Of a DNA stretch of 64,000 nt, positions 23,172-35,652 are shown one piece after another. Both the position numbers and the translations under genes were made by a program. The notes under the pieces are model-generated. The model was not told where the DNA came from, searched no databases, and saw only the letters and a program-made list of their open reading frames with translations. The number at the start of each line of letters is the position of its first letter. Position 1 is the stretch's first letter. The DNA is from Parietaria judaica (lineage: Eukaryota; Streptophyta; Magnoliopsida; Rosales; Urticaceae), in contig OX940871.1 in assembly GCA_954871525.1 (NCBI GenBank), forward strand, positions 18,909,086-18,973,085, in the 5' to 3' direction.

Positions 23172-23227
23172 AGATCTAAGTTCCAAACTTGGGTTGTATA
23201 ACATATACTACCCATCTTGAGGGGGAG

Positions 23228-23360
23228 TGTAGAATAATGTATAGTTGTTCTAGTTTAATATTTGTGGTACTTTTACCCCCAATTTAATTTCTTGTAATTA
23301 GGGTGTTTATACCCAATTCATTCAATGAGAAAGACAACTTTCCCAAATCTGATTTTCACA
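23228..23360 (+). repeat. 3' LTR (133 bp)
   Basis: It starts TGTAGAATAATG straight after the purine tract TTGAGGGGGAG and ends TTTTCACA. It abuts the reverse-strand LINE tail. Confidence 0.85.
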
Positions 23361-23361
23361 A

Positions 23362-24371
23362 TATTTAATAAAGCTGAGTCTCTTTAAAAAAAAAACCCCA
23401 AGTGAATGCGACTCAAGAGGAAATAGTACTCCACATCAAATTATCATTGGCTACAACTAGACGAGTGTCCCGAACAAGGGTCAAGACTCCCTGATTACAA
23501 CCTGAATCATTCAACAATAGAGGCTCAACACTTGGCGGAATAGACTTCAACCAAACAATATTTCCTCAAGATTTAATTGTGAGTTTAGCAAGATAGTGCA
23601 CCATTTCATTACAACTTCTTAGGTTAAAGTAGAAAACCACAGACTCAATCTGAGCAGCTATACGAAGGGTATCAGAGATAATGGTGCGCAAATCTGTGAG
23701 AGGATTAGATTTACTGTTTAGAATTTTAACCACCCCTAACAATCAACATGTATTTGAATTGTCGACCAACCCTAATCGAATGCCCATTCAGCTCATCGAC
23801 GACTAGCAGAAGCCTCCACAAGATGAGGGGACAACTCGTGCCTATATAAATTAATTATTGACGCTAGGACTCGATTATCGTGATTACGAGCAACTAAGCT
23901 GTATAGAATGTCTCGTTCCTTCGCATCTTGAAGAATCTCTGAGATACCTTCTGAGCATAAAAGGAATAGAAAATGAGACAAAAGGTCCCATTGACATAGG
24001 CCTCAATTAGGAGTAACCCGGCCATGAGTCGTCCCATTGATATTGAAAGCAAAGGATATCGACGTTACACAACCCATAATCTTGTCGACTCACTCATTCG
24101 CATATCCCAAGCTTATGATCACCTCACAAAGAAATGGCCATTCCATTATACCATACGCCTTCGCCATATCAAGCTTAAAATTTGAACATTCCATGTTCCC
24201 GAAATGCCCGCGCCTCATTGTATAGATTTCTTCAAACCCATATCATCGCACTATCAAAGATTTTCTGATCCTCCACGAAAGCACTCTGGTTCTCTGAGAT
24301 GGTCGAACACATAGTCACTTTCAACCGGTCCGTGAGACAATTTAACACGATCTTATAGATAACATTGCAGA
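23362..24371 (-). mobile_element. LINE fragment: C-terminal reverse transcriptase and RNase H
   Basis: Read leftward, frames contain NVIYKIVLNCLTDRLK and ENQSAFVEDQKIFDSAMI (non-LTR reverse transcriptase) and then a plant LINE-type RNase H tail at about 23700-23500 (LRTIISDTLRIAAQIESVVF, then RSCNEMVHYLAKLTIKS). Several stops and shifts interrupt it. It continues the fragment at 26318-27400; the solo LTR between splits one reverse transcriptase motif exactly. Confidence 0.8.
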
Positions 24372-26317
24372 TGTAAAACCCCAATATATATATATATATA
24401 ATGATGTCAGTAAGGGTTCGAATACCCTTTTCTCCTCCCCCTCTTTTTTTTTCTCTTTCCTCCCGTACTATTCTCTCTATCTTCTCGAACTTTCTCCCAC
24501 AACCAAAGTTCAAAGCTTGATAACTCGGTCACCGGAGCTCCGATCGACAAGATCTTTGTACTGTTGGAAAGCTCTCGAGAAGGTGAACAAGTTGCTAGGC
24601 GGAAGTCGACCGGAGGTGGTGGCGTTTGAACGGAATGTTTGCCGGAATGTGCGGATTTAAAACTCTAGATCTTTTCAGTTTCAGTTTTATTTTGATAAAT
24701 AAAACACCGGAATCATGTTTATGAAACCTATTAGAGTATGTTGGTGGTGCCACCTCGCCATCGCCGTCAGCTTTCAATCCCAAAATTAGCTTAGGGGTTT
24801 TGAAGCCCTTGTCGAGAAGATCGAAAGCCCTCGATCAGAATTGTCATCGAACTCCCAATAAGCTTGAATTTCCTTGTCCTAGTTTCAGATTTTAGGGGAT
24901 CAAATTGAGTGTGTTCTGGACCTTGATTGATGAAATTGACCTCGTTTTTTGTTTGTTTAGAATAGACAGATTAGGCTAGGAGAGGTATTACATTGTCGAA
25001 TTGATGCATGTTTTGTTGCCTCGTTTTGCGTGCCCGACGGAAATTCGTTTCGGGTTAAATTTCAGCATATCGGGTTTTTTTTATTGACAATTTGAATTCC
25101 AATCTTAGTAATATTTGACATATGGATGATATCGGTGTTATAGTTGGCGCGGATAGTCGTCCCATGTCGCCTTGAAGACCGTGGTGCCCGAACCACCCAT
25201 TTTGAATAGTTCAACGGATCCCGAAGTCTCTGATCATATATCTCAGGGCCAAGACGAACGCACATCTTCGACTAGCTAGTCGATTGGTCAAAGTTTCCAC
25301 GGATTGAGGTAGGGGCTATTACATTTTCTCGTTATTTAAAATGAACGTAGAAACCAACACTTTAATGAAGATTGAACCTGATAGGTTAAAATTGGAATTA
25401 ATAAAATGTTGTTTTAATTAAAAGATAAAAGTTAATATCGTGATTCTCGTCGCTTGATAACGAGGCTGGATACAAGGTATGGTTGCATTGGTTTGATGCT
25501 CGTTATTATATTTTATGTTTATGATTACGTCGGGATGACGTATGTTGATATGGTACTTGCTTTGGGCGGATGGTGATTATTATGATATGGTACCCACTTC
25601 GGGCGGATGAGCAGCTGGCAACTGCGCAATATGCCAGATATGGATATGGATGGATATGATTGGTGACCCTAAAGTCAACATTTCGACCCATGGATAACTG
25701 GCCGTATTTGGTGGTGATTAGGGATCCCGAGTCGAGGGCGATTTACGGTTAGGGACTTATAGTCCACCTGTGCTCGTGCCATGAGGACTCTATGAGATAT
25801 AGTGGATAAAAGGCGCGAGCTGAATCGGCATGGACCACCGAAATGATTTGACTTTTGTGGGGTATATTTATTTATTTATTTTATTATTGAAATTTGACTA
25901 ATAAAGGTTCGGTAAAGAGAATTGGTAATAGATTTCCTATTGAGCGTGTGGTGCTCACCCCTTCCATATTAATCCTTTTCGTTCAAGTTACAGGTGGTGT
26001 TCAATGTCAGACTACGATCGAGGAGTAGTTAATTTGGGAAGGTCCACGTGGTTATTTTGGCTACCCGTACATTTAGTGATCGTCGAGGGTGAATTCAGTG
26101 TTTTGTGTCGATCTTTTATTTTATGGTGTTGTATGAACTGTGGTCGTTGATGTTTGTATTATTGTTTTAAGTCCCATGGGCATGAATTATGTATTTATCA
26201 ATGTGGATGTTGAATATTCAACGGTGTCATTTGTATGATGATGTGTCATTGACCAGTCAAAGTTTGAAAAGTCGTTGTTTTTGTTTTATTAACTTACCCG
26301 CATATATGTGCGTTAGA
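24372..26317 (+). mobile_element. Solo LTR, Gypsy-type, inserted in the LINE
   Basis: The 1946-bp insert begins TGTAAAACCCC and ends GTTAGA (one change from the expected TTACA inverse of TGTAA). It is flanked by GCAGA at 24367-24371 and 26318-26322, a perfect 5-bp target duplication. Removing it and one GCAGA copy restores a continuous LINE reverse transcriptase motif. The stretch CACCGGAGCTCCGATCGACA ... GGAAAGCTCT near 24530-24575 is characteristic of long plant chromovirus-type LTRs. No gag or pol is present, so it is a recombination-derived solo LTR. Confidence 0.8.
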
Positions 26318-27400
26318 GCAGAGGCTAATAGAACGAAAATCACTAACCTTTTTCCCCTTTAAGATCTTGGGGATGAGGGTAATAACTGTGTTGTTGTAGA
26401 CCGTAGTTGATCTCCAATCATATAAAATCTTCAGAAAAACCTTTGTCAATGTTTTACCAACAACATTCCAAAACTTCTGGTAGATGATGGCTGGAAAGCC
26501 GTCCAGGCCTGGGGCCTTTATAGCCTCCATTAAGAAGACAACGTCATTCATATCCTCTACCGTGAAAGAGCTGAGAAGGAAACCATTCATCTCAGTCAAA
26601 ATTTTGGGGGAGATTCCAACTAGGCCCACCTCGATGTCTTCTTCAAATGACGCCTAGACGTGAAAATACATCGGAAATAATCCTCTACGACATTGGCCCA
26701 CCCCTTCATAAAAAAAACCATCATTTTTTTTTTCGAGGGCTAGAAGCCCGCTGGTGGTGGAACTTCGAGTTTATGTATCCATGCTTGAACCAAATCTAGA
26801 ATCCGTCGGCGTCAAAAGGATTTCTTCTTTTCAATCAAGGAACCTAGTTGACACTTATCTCTCTGGTAAGATTCCCAGTTCAGACAGTCTTTAGTGTCGA
26901 TGATTCGAGCAAGAAAAAGACATTGTCTTCTGTACTTCAACTCTCAAAATTTCCCACGACCCCAAACACAGGACTTTCACACGGAGATTTAACCCCTGCT
27001 TAAGCTGCCACCTGCTTGAACTCGTGCCAGAAGAACCTCATGCCTCTCTGATCAATTCTTCACATTCTTCATCAAGCACCAAAGCTTCTTCAAAGAAGAG
27101 CCTACTTAGGCCTCGCCTCTTTCTAGAAGAATTCCTTTCAGAAGCCCTGTTTGAGTTGAGAAGCAAAGGACGATGGTCCGAGCTCCAAAATTCAAGATAA
27201 CGTACTTCACCATTTGAAAATCTATTAACTCACTCAGAGGTGCCTAAACACCTATCAATCCTTTCTTCTATGGTCCATCTGTGCATCTTCCGTCTCCATG
27301 TAAATGGTTCTCCAATAAAACCCAAGTCCAAGATATCACACTCGTCCAAACAGATCATTTTAAATAGGGCTATTTGTTGCGTAAATACCCAATAAATAGT
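26318..27400 (-). mobile_element. LINE fragment: endonuclease and N-terminal reverse transcriptase
   Basis: Read leftward from about 27380: CDILDLGFIGEPFTWRR and ERIDRCLG, then FWSSDHRPLLLNSN, which is the end of an L1-type AP endonuclease with its SDH motif. Further left, at 26629-26320, comes the N-terminal reverse transcriptase (APGLDGFPAIIYQKFW, then VITLIPK and SDFRSISLC). The start of the endonuclease is missing, so the LINE is 5'-truncated, as is usual for target-primed insertion. Stops and shifts show it is dead. Confidence 0.8.
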
Positions 27401-27936
27401 TAAAGTAGACATTGTAAGCTATGCCGATTCTGGTGTTGGAAAATATTTCCTTCATTTATTTTACAATATTCTGCTTTTATTTGTTTTTATGGTGATTGGA
27501 GAATCAATGACGTTTGCATGGCTTATTTGCCTTTTTTGGATGTTGTTTTCCGAATTTCCTTTGATTGTGCTCTCTTTATATTATAGAGGAGACATTTGTA
27601 TGGATTAGTTGATAAATGATTAATAAAAAAAATGAGATATTAGCTTGTTCAAATAAAATTAATTGTTCTTATAATTCATTCTACATCCTAAGTACAACCT
27701 TTGTTTATGGCGAAAATAGTACCTAAACACAATTTGTTTATGCCAGTTTTGTCCAAGTCGTCTGCTTCTCCGTCACTTAGCGAGGATTCAAACCCAGGCC
27801 CTCTTTTCAACCATCATGCCCCTTGCCACTACACCACACTTATTTCACGTTTAATTCTCTTAAAAATAATCATTTAAATAGGAAATATATATATATATAT
27901 ATATATTAATAAGAGATATTTTTTCGATTATCATGC
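27401..27936. other. Intergenic AT-rich DNA with a SINE-like block
   Basis: On the minus strand, GTAGTGGCAAGG (27821-27832) resembles a Pol III A box. GGGTTTGAATCC (27784-27795) is a near-perfect B box about 25 bases further on. This suggests a tRNA-derived SINE remnant. No folded tRNA could be drawn. A (TA)n tract sits at 27885-27907 next to the hAT insertion. Confidence 0.4.
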
Positions 27937-28309
27937 AAAGTGGCGGATCTAGGATTTCACAATTGGGGGGGGGAGATTTTTTTAACTTTTTTTTGTCATC
28001 AAATTCACAAAATTGGTATATTGTCATTACAAAATAGACATATTAATGCGCTAGTAACATAACGACATTTACATCATAAAATCCCGACATATGTACATCG
28101 AACATCGAACGTATATAATAATATTTTCACTACCGCATTTTTTCATTTGTCATCAAATCCACAATACATGTACATTGTCATTTCAAAAGTCCGACATAGT
28201 AGATCACCTATAAATCGAAAAGGAAAACAAAATATTAATAACATTCAAGTATCAATATAGTAAAATTAAATAAATTAGTAACAAACTAATTTAAAAAGCA
28301 AACCTGAAC

Positions 28310-30857
28310 AACAAAGATTTAAAATTGAGAGCGTCTTTCTGCCATATCACGGAAATCGTCCGCAATTTCATCGAGCGTAAACTGCATAACTATTTCTTTC
28401 TCAATATACACAAGGAGACTATCACAAGAATTCATTTTCCATCCTATTGCGACGTGCAATCTTTATAATACTCATACATGAAAAAGAACGCTCTGTTGTA
28501 GCAGTGATTAAAAAGGAAGCATCAAGATAAGAGTTATCACTCTATGAAAAAGAGGATATGAATCTGATTTCCCAGTTAACTTCATCCAGCGACACAGATC
28601 GGAAAATGTAATCAACTCTGTAAACTCTGGGAGTTGTCGATAATAGTCAAATCCAACAATGTCCGAGCGTAATCGTAGCATATCATAAGCTTCAAAATCA
28701 GTTGGGTAGAACTTTTCCACAAGCTTGAAAATGTCATCGATTCTGAATGTCTTTCTCATCTCTGTAGGATCTAAAGCTGTACTCAAACGAATTAATTACA
28801 TTGTATTATCACTGAATCTGCAATCCATTTCTCCCCGTTGGCAATCTATCGCAGCAAAGAAAACATCAAATTTGTATAAATGCTCTAGAGTATCATCATT
28901 CCTTGAACAACGAGGCTGTCCTCTTTCCGGGACATATTTGGAAGTCAAATCAAGAAACTCCAAAGACACTTTTTCGCAAAACTTACGCACATCTTGAAGT
29001 ATCAACTCCCATCCATCATCTCTTAATTTTTCAGTGAATGTTTCGTGGCTTCTACAACTGACATCGCATTTAGAATATCTTGGTTTTGACGTTGCAAAGC
29101 TTGACAAAGCCTATCTGAGATCTCTAAAATTGCTTTCATAATATGTAAGATAAAAAAATTTAATTGAAGTGATCAACTCATGATAAGCTAATCCCGAATC
29201 CATTCGTAAATTCCTATTTTCTTGTCTATGGATCATGTCCAATAGAACTTCACAAGTGGCGCTATACATCATCATTAAACTATAAACTGACTTCAAATGA
29301 GAACTCCAACGAGTATCGCCTGGTCTCGACAAAGAACCTATTTGGTTTAGACCACTTCCACTATCCAGCTCCCCGATACTAAGAAGAAATTCGATATTTG
29401 AAGCATGAGCCACCTTTAGTTGGTCATTTCGCTTAGATGATGTACTAGCAATATTGATGATGAAGCTTAAGTTGTTAAAAAAGTGGTAGACATGACCAAC
29501 GTCCTTAGCTGCACTTACTAACGCCAATTGCAAACGATAAGCAATACAATGAATATAGTAAGCTTATGGACATGCCTTTGACACCAACGCTTGCAAACCG
29601 TTGAACTCGCCACGCATGTTACTTGCACCATCGTAGCCTTGCCCTCTGATACACTTAACATTGAGATTGTATTGAGCTAAAGCTGAACAGATACCTACAT
29701 AAAAAAAATTCATAAAATAACATACTAAGTATGACATCGAAATTATATTGAGCAAGAAAAAAATACATTCTTTCAAAGTCGATGCTTTTGTGTCTCTGAC
29801 GTGAACTAATCCAAAAAACTGCTCTTGTACATAACCTTCTTTGTCAACGAATCTCAAAACAATCGACATTTTCTCTTTTTTAGACGCATCTCTAGCTTAG
29901 TCAACTAATAGACAATAATTTCCATCTGCTATCTCTTCCCGGATATAATTCACTATATGCCCCAAAAGGTGTAAAAAAAAAATTTGTACCATCGGTCCCG
30001 TGTATAAGGCATTTCCTGGTGATTTCCTTATGACAACATCCACTTTTTCATTATATCGTTGAATCAAACTTCTCAATTCTAAGAACATTCCACGATTCAA
30101 TGATTTTTCGGACTCATCATGGCCTCTATGAGGAGATCCCATATACGTAAGCCATCTTACTACATCAATTGTAGTTTTCAAGCGAAGTCAATTTTTTGCT
30201 TTCTTTTGCGATGAATTTTTTTCAAAATTATTTGCTATATGAGATGATTGGTCCATAAGTGCTTCACAATCTCTCATAGCGTCTCTATGACTTGAATTTG
30301 AATTTTTTCTAACACGTAACAAAAGAGCACAATTCTTTCCGTTTTTCACCTTTTTCCATCCTTGAAATCCTACAACTGTGAACGCTTTGGCCTCTTTCCC
30401 ACTCTCTTTTCTAAATAGAACACAAGGTAAACAAAATATGGCATTCTTATATGGAGAATATTCTAACCATGTTGAGCCGAGGTTATATGGCATTCTTTTC
30501 TAAGATTCTTTAAAACTTCTTAAATGTGTTTCTCCTGTTTGTGGATATGATCCTTCTTTCTTTGGTTGAAAAGGTCCCCATTTGATGTAAGTTCTCCGTA
30601 CTTGGTCGTGCATATGAGATGGATAAGTGCAAATGTTGTCGCCTTTTTCCTGGATCTCTCTCCACTATGTTGATATCAAACTCAACTTCAACTGGTACAT
30701 CTGCTTTGTCTTGAACCTCTGCTTCATCTTCATTTCTTCGTATTTCTGTAACATGTTCCTCTTCGGAATCCAAATTTCTTTCATCATCTTTGACCTCATT
30801 CACTGAACTTGGAATACTAGATCTCTTGAAGAACGCATCAATTGTTCCTTTCTTCAT
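28310..30857 (-). pseudogene. hAT transposase pseudogene (TTF zinc finger, hAT dimerisation)
   Basis: The reading frame starts at 30857 (MKKGTIDAFFKR) and is carried through several frames. Landmarks in order: NAIFCLPCVLF with FQGWKKV (TTF-type zinc finger region, about 30490-30340), SHRDAMRDCEAL, the catalytic-region block VKCIRGQGYDGASNMRGEFN (about 29650), SLSRPGDTRWSSHLKS (about 29300), and the C-terminal dimerisation signature ATTERSFSCMSIIKIARRNR (about 28495-28440). Multiple stops and shifts separate these pieces, so the enzyme is lost. The family is the ZMYM5-like/TTF-type hAT transposase common in plants. Confidence 0.85.
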
Positions 30858-31415
30858 CTAAAATAAATAAATAAATTTGTATTCACACATTCAATGAAAG
30901 ACGTATTCAATTTTTAAACTAATGGACTCAACTGATAACTAACATTAAAATCAACCTAAAATTAAAGAATAGATCCTATAAATTTCTATGAATCAACAAC
31001 ATTTAATTGAGATTCACTAACATTATCAACACATATTACTTACAGTATTCATTTTATAGTAGTTATATATACATAACATTAAGCCAACAAGCCCAGTAAG
31101 TGAAGAAACGATTTCTTTAAGCCATAAATACCAACTTTTGTTTGGAAATTTGAATTTTTAGGTTGAGAAAATTAGTTACCTATTAAACCCTAGAACCAAA
31201 GAGGATTTGCAGAGAGAGGAGACATAGCCTAGTGGGAAGAGGCGTCGTCATCTCGAATCGCTTGGGCGGAGGTCGCCGCAATTGGTGTTGCCGTCGCGTC
31301 GAGTGGCTGGAACAACGGAGGTCACAAGTCAGGAAGCCATGGCTAGTGAGGCATGAGCACTGGGAAAGGTTGAGAGAGATGTTGAGCAAGAGAAAGGTGG
31401 AAAAAAGGGGGGAGG

Positions 31416-31804
31416 TGTTGGTTCCCGCTCTTCGGATCGCTACAGCAACGCACACAAATATCGCATCCTATACGCACAAGTGTTATGTGCACAAAGGATA
31501 AACGACACTGCACAATATTCACGTAGTGCTTTTTTGGTGATATTAAAGAAGAACAAGAATGAGTAAATGATGGAGTGAGAGAAATGTTTCTCTAATTTAA
31601 TAAAGGTCGAATACAAGGATAGTGGGAGTTGCAAATACAATAACATGCTTATGCTTATATAGCTAGAAATAAACTTGATGCTCAAGTTTATATAATAAAA
31701 TAATAATAAAAGGAAACTTGATAAGCAGGCTTGAAAACAACCGAGCAATTAAAACTTGCATAGCAAGTTAACTTGGTTAACAAGCAAGCTTATTTATGTT
31801 CACA
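31416..31804 (-). repeat. 3' LTR of the nested Copia element
   Basis: On the plus strand it runs TGTTGGTTCCCG ... TTATGTTCACA; it is 389 bp and followed by the complement of a purine tract (TTCTCCCCC). Confidence 0.85.
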
Positions 31805-34800
31805 TTCTCCCCCATAAAGCTTGACTTGGTTCGAGATTCATCACACTAAGAAGTTCTCGCATCTCCGTGAATTTGACACGAGCTAGAGCCTTGGTGAGAA
31901 TGTCAGCTCGTTGCTCTTTGGTGCTGACAAACTCCACGATGATCTCTCGGTTCTCCACACACTCGCGAATAAAGTGAAAGCGAGTGTCGATGTGTTTGCT
32001 GCGTCCATGGAACACAGGGTTCTTCATCAGTGCAATTGTGGACTTGTTGCCGACGTAGAGAGTCACCGGCTTCTGCTCACTTTTGGTGATCTCGCTCAAC
32101 AAATTTCTGAGCCATAACGCTTGAAACGCCGCTGCGGTCGCTGCCATGAATTCGGCCTCACAAGAGGAAAGAGCCACAGTTCTTTGCTTCTGAGACTGCC
32201 AGGTGATCAAATTCCCGTTGAGATAAAATGCCATACGTCCGGTACTTTTTCTATCATCGATGTCACCGGCTAGGTCACTGTCGGTAAAATCGACCAGTTC
32301 TTCAGCTCCACTTCCTCTTCCATACTGGATCCCATAGCTCGTCGTTCCCTTCAAGTAACGAAGGATGTGTTTCAAAGCCTGTTGGTGTAAACGAGTAGGC
32401 CTCTCCATGTGACGAATCACCATGCCAACTGCATATGAGATGTCCGGTCTGGTGTGGGTTAAGTACCTGAGACATCCGACGACACGCCTATACTCTGTGG
32501 GATCCACTGGTGTTCCTTCCGCATCCTTCCCGAGCTTTAACTTTGGTTCCATCTAATACTTGCTCGGGTTGCAGTCCGCCATCTTGAATTGTTGCAAAAT
32601 TTTCTTCGCGTAAGCCGTCTGCTTCAGCGTGAAAAATTCCTTCTTCTGATCGACCTCAATGCCGAGGTAGTACGAGAGCAGTACGAGGTCGCTCATCTCG
32701 AACTTCTTCATCATCTGCTTCTTGAATCCATCAATGGCTTTTGCACTGGATCCAGTCACGATCAGGTCGTCGATGTACACACCATCTATGAAGGCCTCGT
32801 CTCGATTGTTCCTCGTGTAGACCGCTTGCTCCTTAGAGCACTTCTTGAAACCGAGACTCTTCATACCCCTGTTGAATCGAGTGTTCCATGCACGTGGTGC
32901 TTGCTTCAATCCATAAAGAGCTTTTGACAACTTGTACACCTTGTGCTCTGCGGTCTTGTCGATGAAGCCTTCTGGTTGAGCGACGTAGACTTCTTCTTCC
33001 AGTTCACCATTCACGAACGCTGATTTGACATCCAGGTGATGGAGTTTCTAGCCTCGATGAGCAGAAAGGGCTAAGATCAGCCTGACTGTGTCGAGTCTGG
33101 CCACTGGAGCAAAGACCTCTTCAAAGTCTACTCCCTGCTTCTGTACGTAGCCTTTTGCGATCAGTCTGGCCTTGTGCTTGAGGACCTTTCCTTCTGAGTC
33201 TTTCTTGCGCTTGTAGACCCACTTCAGGACAATGGACTTGTGACCTCTTGGAAGGTCGACAAGCTCCCACGTCTGATTCTTCTAAATGCACTCTAACTCT
33301 CTATTCATTGCTTCCTGCCATTACTTCTCGGTGGCTGCCTCACGATAATTGGTTGGTTCCTTAGCGCTCACTAACAAGAGCTTTTCTGGGCTCAAATCAA
33401 GCTCTCGCGCTTCTTCGTAGACGTCAGACAGCGTACGGAACCCTCTTGGCCCGTCCTTGATTGACGAGTCTCCCGAGCTGGTTCCTCCCAAACTAGTTGT
33501 CATTGGGATCAGGGTGCTCATTCCATCCTAGGTTAGGCGAGCCTGGCGGTGAGCTGGTTTCAGTCGTTATGGTTCTAGGAGAACTCGGCGTTGCTAGTCC
33601 CTGGAAAGGACTCTCTCCCTCTTCCTGTTCGACCGCATCTTCCTCTTCGAGTATGAACTCCACCGAGTTCTGCTCGGGCTCTCCGTTCTCGTCTCGTCAG
33701 TCCCACTTCTTCTCCTCTTCGAACACAGCATCTCTGCTCACATGCAGTTTACCGCGTAGTGGGTCGTAAAACCTGTGTGCCTTACTCCCTTCTTCGGCGC
33801 CAAGGTACACCATCGGCTGACTCCGATCATCGAGCTTATTAAGGTGTGGTCCCACAGTCTTCACATGTGCGGTGCACCCAAACACCTTTAAATGCTCCAG
33901 ATAAGGTTTCTTCCCTTTCTAAGCTTGGTAAGGGGTGCGCTCGCTTAGCACCTTCGTCGGCAAGCGGTTCAGCAAGTAAACCGCGTGACGTACTACTTCT
34001 CCCCAGAAGCTTGCTGGGACTTGCATGCTTTTCATCATGCTCCTTGCAGTTTCCATGACGGTTCGATTCCGTCTCTCCACCACGCCGTTCTGCTGGGGCG
34101 TGTATGGTGCGGTGAGATGTCGATCTACACCTTCTTCTCTGCAGTAATCGTCGAACTTCTCAGACGTGAACTCTCCTCCACGGTCTGTTCGCAAAGTCTT
34201 CAGCCTATGTCCTGATTGGTTCTCCACGAGCCGCTTGAATTTCTTGAAGACTTAAAAGGCTCATGCCTTCTCTTTGAGCGTGTACACCCACATCCATCGA
34301 CTGTAATCATCAACAAGCAAAAACAAGTACTTGTTGCCTGCTAGCGTTGCTGGGGTGATTGGACCACACAGGTCAGCGTGCACCAGTTGGAGGGGTTGCT
34401 CTGCTCGGAACTTGGCCTTGATCGGAAATGGCACTCTTGCATGTTTCGCGACCATGCAACATTCACACAGCTGGTCGGGGTGTTCAATCTTTGGTACCCC
34501 AAAGGCCATCTCCTTGTCGTCTATCATCTTGAGCGCGTGAAAATTCACGTGCCCGAGTCTCGCATGTCATAGCCACGCTGGGTCTGTGATCGACGCCATC
34601 AAGAAAATTGGTTGATCTACCACCAGGTTGATCTTGTACAACCGACTCGGTGATCTCTTCACCTTCATCAATAAAGCGCCGTTGTTGTTCCACATCTTTA
34701 GGAACTCTCCAGATAGGATCACTGTGTGACTGATCTCCGTCATCTGTCCTAAGCTGATGATGTTACTCTTCAACTTCGGTATGTAGTAGACTTCGGTCAA

Positions 34801-34980
34801 CAAGCGCTGGTCCCCATTCTTGCACTTGAACAGGATGGACCCTTTGCCCTTGATGTCAACGATGCAACCATCGCCAAACTTCACGTTTCCTGCGATGCGT
34901 GAGCAGGAGGTGTTTCTCCTCGTCTCTGTCGCCATAGCCCCGAAGCCTCTCCTCGTGGACTTTTAGACGACCGACAACCT
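31805..34980 (-). pseudogene. Copia pol remnants with deleted protease active site
   Basis: In reading order: protease C-terminal part (GNVKFGDGCIVDIKGKG, near 34900), GAG-pre-integrase and integrase (HADLCGPITPATLAGN, LRTDRGGEFTSEKF, NGVVERRNRTVMETARS), reverse transcriptase ([17 protein letters not shown] and [11 protein letters not shown] at 32780), and RNase H (DSDLAGDIDDRKSTG, SSCEAEFMAAT, HGRSKHIDTRFHF). In-frame stops occur near 34258, 34249, 33048, 33282, 33321 and 32551. The aspartic protease motif expected before the FGDG block is absent. RNase H at 31800-32552 remains open. Confidence 0.85.
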
Positions 34981-35536
34981 CCTCGACTGACATAGTCTTG
35001 AGGTCACCGAACTGCTCGATCGACGTCATGATCTGCATGTATCTGTGAGTTACAGATCTCAAGAATTTCTTAACCACGGTTGTCTCGTCCACCGGTTCGC
35101 CTACTGGGCGGATACCCGTTACAAGAGATGAAAGCTTCATAGCGAACTCGTCCACGGATTCACCGTCTCTCAAACGGAGAACCTCGAACTCGCTCTTCAA
35201 GGTTTGAACATTGTCTTCTCTAACGCGTTCTGCGCCCATGTTCATCGTCCGCAACGTCTCCCACGCCTTCTTTGTGGAATCCTTATCGCCAATCATGAGA
35301 AGGATATCTTCCGGAACTCCCTGATAGATGGTGGCGAGAGCCATCCTATCCTTGTGCGCTTCGACATCTCCGCCTTCTACAGCCTCCCAGACTCCTTGCG
35401 CCTGCAGATTTACTCGCATCTTCACCGCCCAAACCAAGTAGTTGCTCTTTGTCAGCATCGGGTGCTGTAGCGTCAATTGTCCTCCGGTTGATTTGCTTGA
35501 CGACTCCATGTACTTCGGCATAGGGAAAACTTGCAC
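34856..35536 (-). CDS. Copia gag of the nested element, C-terminally altered
   Basis: The frame starts at 35536; a downstream ATG (MPKYMESSSK) is also possible. It shows a clear Copia gag: YLVWAVKMRVNLQAQGVWEA, AKEAW-like STKKAWETLRTMNMGAERV, LKSEFEVLRLRDGESVDEFA and VVGRLKVHEERLRGYG. It lacks the CCHC zinc knuckle that normally follows. The sequence jumps from the gag tail into the second half of the protease, so the last ~20 codons belong to another frame of pol. Gag normally binds element RNA and forms particles; RNA binding is probably lost here. Confidence 0.75.
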   Translation of the reverse strand: MQVFPMPKYMESSSKSTGGQLTLQHPMLTKSNYLVWAVKMRVNLQAQGVWEAVEGGDVEAHKDRMALATIYQGVPEDILLMIGDKDSTKKAWETLRTMNMGAERVREDNVQTLKSEFEVLRLRDGESVDEFAMKLSSLVTGIRPVGEPVDETTVVKKFLRSVTHRYMQIMTSIEQFGDLKTMSVEEVVGRLKVHEERLRGYGDRDEEKHLLLTHRRKREVWRWLHR

Positions 35537-35636
35537 TGAAAAATCTCAAGAAATCGTTTCTGATGTGGAAGATCAGTCAGAACCGCAACCACAGAGCATA
35601 CTAAGAATTTCAAGATACTTGACAATACTGATAACC

Positions 35637-35650
35637 CCGCTCTGATACCA
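35637..35650 (-). other. Primer-binding site of the nested Copia element
   Basis: The minus strand reads TGGTATCAGAGC next to the LTR end CAACA with a two-base spacer. It is the initiator tRNA-Met site seen in most Copia elements. Confidence 0.85.
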
Positions 35651-35652
35651 AA

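Larger units (their letters stand above)
17771..23360 (+). mobile_element. Decayed Ty1/Copia retrotransposon with short LTRs
   Basis: About 5.6 kb between two LTRs of only ~132 bases, 5' at 17771-17902 and 3' at 23228-23360, which differ at about 6 of 126 aligned bases. The primer-binding site directly follows the 5' LTR and a purine tract (about 23217-23227) precedes the 3' LTR. Domains run gag, CCHC finger, protease, integrase, reverse transcriptase, RNase H, the Copia order. The coding region is broken by several stops and frameshifts, so it cannot move by itself. The first bases of the 5' LTR have merged with a (TA)n tract and the target duplication is unclear. Confidence 0.9.

Noticed and set aside
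27784..27840. Functional tRNA gene
   Set aside because: Only box-like motifs are present; I could not draw an acceptor stem or anticodon arm.
31183..31501. Opposite-strand frames at the LTR/hAT boundary
   Set aside because: They cross from hAT leader into the Copia LTR, so they cannot be native genes.
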